Origin: Lactifluus volemus
Lineage: Eukaryota; Basidiomycota; Agaricomycetes; Russulales; Russulaceae
Assembly: GCA_022376515.1 (NCBI GenBank)
Contig: WTXI01000023.1
Span: forward strand, 62,001 to 126,000
Length of the DNA: 64,000 bases
Reading direction: 5' to 3'
The translations under genes were made by a program, and so were the position numbers. A model generated the notes under the pieces. The model made no database searches. It saw nothing but the letters and a program-made list of their open reading frames with translations, and had not been told where the DNA came from. Below, piece after piece: positions 56,935 to 64,000 of this stretch (position 1 is its first letter; each line of letters begins with the position of its first letter).

Positions 56935-59656
56935 ATCACACCAGAGGAATCGAGGGAAAGATCTGTTGTTATGCAGGGACGGACATAGCTGACTCGTGTA
57001 ACTGTTCGATCTCCACCGCGACATCAGTAGGAGTTTGAACACGAGGCCTATGATCATTATCGAATGTTCCGTCATTGAGTGTCGTGCGTAGGTGCGGAAT
57101 AGTCCCCTGGGACTGTGTGAGAGAAATAGACGTTGCAAAGGAGGAAGGGGGAAGAGGTTCAGGAGCAGCGGTCACTTGGCCAATCTGGAATTCAGGAGAA
57201 GTTAACGACGATGCAGGAATGGTGTCGCTGAAAGCGGGGCCCAAGCTTGAGAGTGATGATAATGGCATGTCAGGGACAATCCCGATATCTACGATGTTAT
57301 GTGGATCGGAGATATTGCTACGTGATGGTGCAAAGGATGGGTCCGGGGTGAATATCGACACTGCGGGGGCGGGAAGAGGGTACGGCTCTGAGTTGGAAGT
57401 TTGCGAGATGGCGGGAGCTGTGTCAGTGGGACCCTGCGTTATTAGGTCAAGTGAAGTGGAAGCGGGGTGACTGGTTTCAACATTGACGCGGGGAGAGGAC
57501 TCGAAGGTTAGGGTAGCATCACGTAGCCTTGATTCTCCGACAAAATGCACGCGGCCATGAACTTCTGTCGATGATGGGAAGGACAATACGGCAGGCTCGG
57601 TGGAAGGGTTCAAACTGGCGTCGGGAGGGTCTGCAGGGGGTGAGGTGATCGTGAGAGGATGAGTAGTCGAGCTGTCAGAGTGATGACCTGGGATATTGCA
57701 CAGTGGGTACGACGATGGGTCGAAAAGAACAAGGTCATGATCAACTGTGGAAGCATCGAAGGAAGTCGGGGGAGCATCGGTGCCTTGATGTAATGCGATA
57801 TAAAGATGCCGAATACGGCTGAGAATGTAAAAGGAAATTCTCCGAGATCCACGATTGCGCGCTTCTCGAGTGATTTCGTTCCACAAAGCACAGAAGTCGT
57901 GCTGCAGTCCAGGAAGAGTATTTTCAATGTCGAATTTGGAAATGCATGGCAGGATGTCCGTTAGGCTATAAGTGTGATCACCATCCTCTAGGCACAAGCG
58001 GAAGAGTGGCCGAGTGATATGGATAAAGTTGGCAAGTAAAACGCTGTCGCCATTTGCAAGGTAATTTCGAAAATCTTCTTCTGACACACCAAGTTGATAC
58101 TTGGCTAGTCCCTCCCAACGCTCATCGCGTTCCGACACGCTTGCAACGACGCCAGCAATTATCCCTTGAGAACATAAACCAGGAACTTGATCACCACTAG
58201 TACTTCTCAGAGATTGCCAAGTATCAACCGATTGCAATATCTCTACACCAAATTCGAAAACACCCCGAGGGTGGACATAGTTGCAAAGGAGATAAGTGCT
58301 GCATCGGTAGCCTTCGCGCAGATCATGACACGCCTTTTCTTGTCTTCTTCCAAGATCAAACTAGATGTCAAAGTACGAGAAAGGAATCTACGGAATGCCC
58401 AGAACAACTTCAATTCCACTTTGTCAAAAATGAGTTGGAAGTCGTCGACAACATCCGAGCCACAGAAGCCAGGGATGGCTTCGAAGAATTCTTCAAGCTC
58501 TTTATCTTCCTCCAGAGCCTCGATTATCCATGTAAGGATCCGACTATTCATTTCCATCGACAATATTGAGCCAGTTTCTTGGACGGTCTTCGTCATACCT
58601 TCGTAGAATCGTTCTTCATAAATATACCGCGGCAGATTGGGAATAAAACCGAAGCCGCGGTCTCGAAGAAAAGAAACGACCTATGAGACTGCATATTGGA
58701 TGCCAGCATAGAGGAACCACGCTGACGAAGAAAGTGGTGCATAGTAGGGGCTATCGTGCCAGAAGATTGGCATCAACGTGATGCATCCATATACACCTCC
58801 TGCAAGCCCGACCCACCAAACAACCACACTGAACACAGTATGGTTGATGTTGAACAGATAGATGGCCAGTCCGATGAAGAATAGAAACAACGCCAGGTGT
58901 AGCAGAGTGGGCAGCGCTTCGACCGACCATGGAAGATGGAACTTTTCGACTCCATTGGCAAAGAACGCACGGATAGGTGCTCGCTTATGGGGACTGTATC
59001 GCGGTGGTTGTGTGATTGTCACGTATCGACGCGCCCACTGTTGTAACAATGTGGCCAGTAAGGCACATGTGAGAGCGATGACCAAACTGAGGAACCAGAG
59101 CGAGTTGACCCAGATTGCTGATTTCGAAGGAGAGAAGGGGGGTGGTTGAACTGGACTGGCAAGGATCGATGCACGAGATACGTTTGGATCAGCGAGGAGC
59201 TGATAAATGTTTGCGAGGTAGAAGGCGGAGGTATCCTGTGAATTTGGCTTTAGGTCTTGAATGGAGACAGTGAGCAATGCAGAGAGTGCGGCAGAGAATA
59301 AACCGGTCTACAATATGGTTGATTAGCTGATGCATCCTAGCTTGGAGACTGATATAAGGACTTACGAAAATGAGAATTCCGTCAGCATCCTTTTGCCAGC
59401 GATGGGCCATTTTGTTGTCTTCTTCTTCTGTCATCTTAATGTACATATTGAAGAGGGGCCCTGAGCTATCAGAGAAGTTGGCCTGTCCTTGGGAGGATTG
59501 ATTTTGCGCTGGCTGAGGACCGGAACGGGGGCCACCTATAATAAAGGAGAATATGATTTATGAATGAAGTTGAGTAGTGGATAACATACTCATACCGACC
59601 CCCTCTCCGAGTATATTACCCATGTTGATGGGTCCTGAAGGTGCTGCTTCGGACAT
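56935..59656 (-). pseudogene. Broken type B DUF6535 gene (copy B2)
   Basis: Same exon layout as B1: 59656-59590, 59535-59366 and then from 59307, splice sites intact. The large exon carries a TAG at 58681-58683 where B1 has a Lys codon after QYAVS. It also has a frameshift near 58240 (after STLGVFSNL) and another near 56970 that ends the tail early (MSVPA, stop); the terminal codons near 56935 are lost. Three open pieces remain: 59277-58681, 58596-58243 and 58237-56969. Otherwise it is very similar to B1. It lies head to head with W3, with a transposon between them. Confidence 0.85.
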
Positions 59657-60159
59657 CGAGATGCTAGTACAAAGGTTATGAGGAGCGGTGTGCAAGTTGA
59701 GGTCTCGCGCTACTACTGTTACGTCGTGGGAAAATTAGGCGTCATTTCAACTGTAGGGCCCGGTAAGCCGGGGGGAACTGCACGTGTAACTTAGCAGTGG
59801 CTCAGGCCCAGTAAGAAATGGATTGAAGTAATTCGTAGTAAATTGAATTATTTTGAATGATTCAATTTAATTAAATGGTCTGAACATATGCCGATTTAAA
59901 TCAATTGAAAATTGAAGTCATTTGAAGTTTTCTGAATTTAATTGAATACCAGATCAGATCGGAACGAATTTGCTCGATCAGGATTGAATCAGGTAGAATT
60001 GAATTAATCACCATTTATTTTCTATATATGGTTACAGCTCTATTCAATTTTATTCTACCTCGATGCTAATCAAATTGCCCCAGGCTGGCCACGCGTCAAA
60101 TAATCCAGTCTTAATGCTCACCGTGTCTGCGAACCAACTACTGCAGTCAAAGATCCACG

Positions 60160-60990
60160 TCATACCATCGTCCACTCTGGGTGTGGGCGTGTGAGTTCCT
60201 CGGCCTCGAGCTTGCAACGGCATGCACTTGGATTTGCTGCTGTGTGAGAGGGGGGCAGATGTGGGGCGGAGACATTGTGGGACTCTCCATGGGGCGGCGG
60301 CAGCGAGAGTGAGGTCAGGGTCATCATTGTCATTGTCATCATTGTTTTGTTCTTGTTTTTGGGTTTGGTGATCTATCTGTATTGGAAATCATCAGGAAAG
60401 ATGTCAACAGTGGGATCCCTTGTAGCGAAGGGCTGACCTTGCCGATGACAGCGTGACCCAGACCAGACCCAGACCACCACAAGGTGCCCATTTTGACTAC
60501 CCCATCGTTTGCGCGGATCGAATTCCTGGGATTACCTCGATCAATGAAATATGGCGTTACAAAGGTCTCTAGGAGAGACATACCATCCCAGCCACCAGTC
60601 AGTTCATGCACAAAGTACTGCGCACCGTCCACACCGAGGACTAAACCAACGAGATTTGCACCCATCAATAGTAAGATGTCGAAGACCCCACCTGCCACTC
60701 ATACGAGGTGGTACCGCCACTTTTCCCCAAACTACAGCAAAAAAAAGGGAACGGTGAGAAAAGAGCTCTCTTCCAGATATTAACTATACCTTGCGGAGTC
60801 TGATAACAGCACACACACCAAGGATGCAAGTAACGCTGGAAGGGGAAAAAGTTAGCTATAGACAACAAAAACTGACCTGGCAGCAGCGGCGGCGACAGCC
60901 AGGGGAGGGGGGGGTTGACATGGAGATGCCAAGGTCGAGAGGAGGTCTGTTGCTCTGGTGAGGTTACATCTGGAATTCAGAAGTTACGGT
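60160..60990. other. Interior of the 2.4-kb element, no recognised gene
   Basis: A minus-strand frame at 60698-60339 (MAGGVFDILLLMGANLVG...) and its antisense partner are open, but neither matches a known family by eye. Possible additional captured exons. Confidence 0.3.
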
Positions 60991-61600
60991 CCACTATCGA
61001 GTGCTGCAATCGACGAACTCACTAGGCTGGAGGGCATCAGGAACATGGTCGAACATAGCCATGTCCATGTTGGCATGAATTGCCCAGTTACAGCCGGCAT
61101 CATTGCGCGCAGTAACCAACACTGAATAATGCTGAGAAACAGTGACGCTCAGAAGGTCGATGGGCCCGGGAATGCTCGTCAATGTCAGTCTACGATATAT
61201 CATCAGCACCTGACCAGCCTCCAATACAGATGTCAAGGGGATACGGACACCGTCAGCTTCTATAATATGCATATCATGGCCATCAATCCAGAAGAAGAAT
61301 GCGGCAAAAGCGCCAGTGTTCACAATGTGGAGTCGATAAGTCTTGCCAGGTTCAAGCGGTAGTGTCGCGTTCTCGTTGAAGCCGACACAGGAAGTGACAG
61401 AAGCGGGCTTTTCCCCTGAAATTGGTCCTAGGTAACAGCCATCCTGGGAAAAGCACATCAATGCCGCATTTGCAGACACATAAGATTTGTGAATTTGCTG
61501 AACTGACGGCAACAGCATGGGAGGGCCGGAGGGGAGGCAGGTGACAACGGTGATGGCAGTGAGTCGTGTCATGGTGGTGGTGGTGGTAAGTAGGAGAGGC
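60991..61600 (-). pseudogene. Multicopper ferroxidase (Fet3-like) fragment
   Basis: A minus-strand frame encodes the second cupredoxin region of an iron-transport multicopper oxidase: TYRLHIVNTGAFAAFFFWI, DGHDMHIIEADG, then SVTVSQHYSVLVTARND, NWAIHANMDMAMFDHVPD. A likely in-frame intron lies between ADGV and the PIDLLSV codons (~61260-61165). The first and last cupredoxin domains, which hold the HxH and HCH copper ligands, are absent, so no oxidase activity is possible. The intron structure points to capture of genomic DNA rather than mRNA. It lies inside the 2.4-kb element. Confidence 0.8.
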
Positions 61601-62277
61601 ACGCTGGAAGAGCAGGAGGGAGAGGAAGCACGTTGGGGGGAAATGGGAGAAGAGCGTGGCCATAAGCTCAATCGAAGATGCAGCCCCCAAAAAAGACCCA
61701 AATGATACTGGTCTGAAGAAAGCAGGAATCGAGACACTCACGAAGGTCTGTGGAGAGTATACAGGCCTCACGGGCAGCAGAGGAAAGAACTGGGGGACAC
61801 TTTGAGGATGAGAGGAGGAAGGAAGAAAAGTATGCGCGCATCACAAAGTCGATAGATGTGGCATGACAAACAACCACAAATAGGACAGTGCCTGGGTCAG
61901 TAACTTGAAGTACTCGATGCAGAGTTCAATGAACTGGATAAACAGTGCGCGATTCAATTCATTCAATTCTAATCAGTTGCTTTCAATCAAGAAATAAATC
62001 TCGTGACTCGAACATTTCTATTCAATCGAATTCAGCTAGCGATTGAATGTGATCGAGTGCTATTCAGCCAAGATCAATTATATCGAATTAATATTTTTGT
62101 TATCATTTTATATCAATTCACATCAATTGTATTCATTTCATTCAATTTTATTCGATCACATTATATTTAATTCGTTCCACTTCTCACTGGGGCTCAGGCC
62201 TCAGGCTAGACGCTGTCCTGGTTATCAGGAATGGCGTCTAGATTCTCACGTTTGAGACCCCCTAACACAATTCTCCA

Positions 62278-64000
62278 ATGTCTCAACCTGAAGGACCTGA
62301 ATATCAAACCCTCAGTGTAGGTGATTATAGGGAGGCGAACAGCCAAGGTACGTTTCCCGTACTCTCTACCTTGTTGCTATCCGATTTCACCACCAACTTA
62401 TTCACTGGGTGCTGCCACAGACCAGGCTGCGAGAGACGAAAATCAATGGCAGGAGCAGGAGCGTGCTGATAGCTCCAGGGCACTCTTCTCACTGTACCAG
62501 GATATAACAGAGGAAGACGACAGAGAGTTGGCTGAACGCTGGCTAAAGGATGCTGACGGGATTATTGTTTTGTACGCATCTCAGTTACATTTCCCACACT
62601 GCTTCATGCATTGAACCAATATTACAGACTGGCTTGTTTTCTGTCGCCGTTCTTACATTTCTTACCGTGACAATCCCGGATATCAAGGATGATCCGCAGG
62701 CAGTGACCGCATTCTATCTCACGCAACTTTTTGCGCTTCAACTTGATGCATACGACAACGGATCAACCCCTTTTATTCCAGATAAATCTCCCTTTTCCTC
62801 CAATTTGCCAGCGATCCCCACCACAGTGAACGCACTCCTTTTCATCTGCTTGAACCTCAATCTTTTCTCTGCAATACTGGCTTTGTTGGTACAGCAATGG
62901 ACGCGTCAATACCTCATGCTTACTCATTCCCTGCGGTTCAGCTCCAACTACCGAGCGCGGGTGCGCAAAGTCTTTGGCAGTAGCGTCCAGAAATCGCCAA
63001 TCATTTGGGCTGTCCTGGTATCGATGAATTCGTTATTTTTGTCCATGAACGTTTTTCTTTTCGCCATTTCCCTCTATCTTCTGCTTCTCGATAAACCGGT
63101 CTACATCTGCTTCTACACTTGCTCGATCGTTTGCGTCTTGATATGTGCCTTCATTCATTTTATGCACACACGTGCATTACAACTATCATTCTTCGTAAGC
63201 ATCCCTTCTTTACAGGTTGTGCAAGAGAAGTTTTTCTGGAAATCGACAATGGAGATCGATGATCACATCGTAGACCAGATATTCGATGCACTCAGGCCGG
63301 AGAACTCAGATCTAGTGCGATTCGGAGACGAGAAGATTAAAATGAAGCTTAAAATGGCAATGAAGAACTTAATGGAACGTACTTGGTCATCCAATTCCCT
63401 CTCCGACTCGGAAAAGATACGGCGAGTCATCGCCTGTGTGGAGTTCGCTGATTCTGTACACCTCTCGGACGTAGCGTCGTCGATCCTTCAAGTCATATTC
63501 CCCTGCGACCAGCATCAATTGTTAACACTCGTCGAATTGGGGCAATCCTTGCGAAACCGACGTAATGGGATTGGGTTGTGCGCACAAAGCGTTGTTGCTG
63601 GCATCATTTCGAATGTGCGGTCAGGCGACCACCGTTGGATTGCACTCACTGCAGACCAATTAGGGAAATCGGAAGATTCCATTCGGCGATACCTCGAACA
63701 GGGTCAAGAAAACTTGTTACTTGTCAACCTGATCCACATCACTCGCCAGATCCTTCAATCCTCTTCCGGGGACGACTCGGACGACTCGAATCGGGGTCGG
63801 GATATGGCCTCCGCGTCGTTGATCATATTACTAACACTTTCCAATTTCGACATAAGCAATACTTTTCCAGGACTGAAGCGCGACTTTGGTGTCTTGTGGG
63901 ATGAAATCAATCGGGAAGCTCCGAACAACAGAGTCGCTATAAAGATCCGCAACAGCCTTCGCGGTCTCCGCGATGAGAGCTTACCTCAAAGCGATGGTCT
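62278..64000 (+). CDS. DUF6535 protein, type W, copy W3 (truncated by window end)
   Basis: Exon 1 is 62278-62347 (MSQPEGPEYQTLSVGD...). The usual acceptor is mutated (CAG to TGG, ~62408). A new acceptor at CCACAG (~62420) keeps the frame, giving an exon to 62571 with TEEDDRELAERWLKDADG. One T is missing before the next donor (GTTTT|GTACGC), so with the conserved acceptor at 62627 the frame would shift. An upstream GT inside the same codons could restore it. From 62628 the large exon is open to the window end, with four helices, the helical middle and DISNTFPG. It stops where the first WW domain is expected. Whether it is functional depends on that splice junction. It shares with W2 the missing EGIPDFCRSS segment. 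Confidence 0.7.

Larger units (their letters stand above)
59808..62190. mobile_element. 2.4-kb TIR element carrying a ferroxidase gene fragment
   Basis: It splits the B/W intergenic region that is continuous at 11.7-11.93 kb. GGCTCAGGC occurs at 59799-59807 and again at 62191-62199, a 9-bp target duplication (8 bp if one base is shared by chance). The ends are inverted: CCAGTAAGAAATGGA on the left and CCAGTGAGAAGTGGA (right end inverted), two mismatches in 15. Both flanks (~59815-60070 and ~61960-62175) are AT-rich with many 'attgaatt' and 'attcaatt' words. No transposase gene is present, so it is non-autonomous. The duplication length suits hAT or MULE relatives; the family cannot be settled here. 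Confidence 0.75.

Noticed and set aside
60339..60783. Overlapping sense and antisense frames in the 2.4-kb element
   Set aside because: Neither matches a family I recognise and each is the shadow of the other. Recorded only as unassigned interior.

Overview
The window reads as nuclear DNA of a filamentous basidiomycete, most likely an Agaricomycete. The evidence is: short GT-AG introns of about 50-60 nt, many copies of the basidiomycete membrane-protein family DUF6535, a fatty-acid-synthase remnant whose beta-type and alpha-type parts lie in one transcription unit, a spliced MULE transposase with a SWIM zinc finger, and a Tad-like retrotransposon ORF1 fragment. I cannot name the species. No rRNA, tRNA or CRISPR array was seen.

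Most of the window (1-26.5 kb and 41.4-64 kb) is one locally amplified DUF6535 cluster with three kinds of member. Type W (+ strand: 1205-3819 intact; 11929-14235 broken; 62278-window end) has a four-helix DUF6535 membrane domain, a helical middle and, in the two copies whose 3' end lies in the window, WW domains. Type A (- strand: 4664-7337, 16359-19012, 23920-26533, 45176-47828, 52729-55313) has five intact copies with a long Ser/Pro/Thr-rich tail and no WW domain. Type B (- strand: 8926-11669 intact; 56935-59656 broken; C-terminal stumps at 20.7-21.4, 42.3-42.7 and 49.6-50.3 kb) is related to A but has its own N-terminus and a longer juxtamembrane linker. Types B and W sit head to head.

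Between the genes lie reiterated non-genic blocks: a spacer block beside type A and B genes, which may be a dead spliced gene, and a block carrying a degraded Gag-like gene. The recurring order is spacer, type B stump, Gag block, type A gene. The type B/Gag junction is the same in three units, so it arose once and was then copied as a segment.

From 26573 to 41362 about 14.8 kb of unrelated DNA interrupts the cluster. Its ends are short inverted repeats (CATCAG[T/C]AAAA) between two TA dinucleotides, and removing it restores the empty site seen at 7.37 kb. It carries a fatty-acid-synthase remnant, an intact six-exon gene with a GRF-like zinc finger, a frameshifted unknown gene, inverted arrays of ~126-bp repeats, an intact five-exon MULE transposase and a decayed inositol-polyphosphate 5-phosphatase. 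A second element (59808-62190) has inverted termini and a 9-bp target duplication, carries a multicopper-ferroxidase fragment, and split a B/W intergenic region.

The DUF6535 domain has no known biochemical function. The cluster looks like a rapidly turning-over membrane-protein family whose close copies differ mainly in a few short windows. No pathway can be assigned from the sequence.
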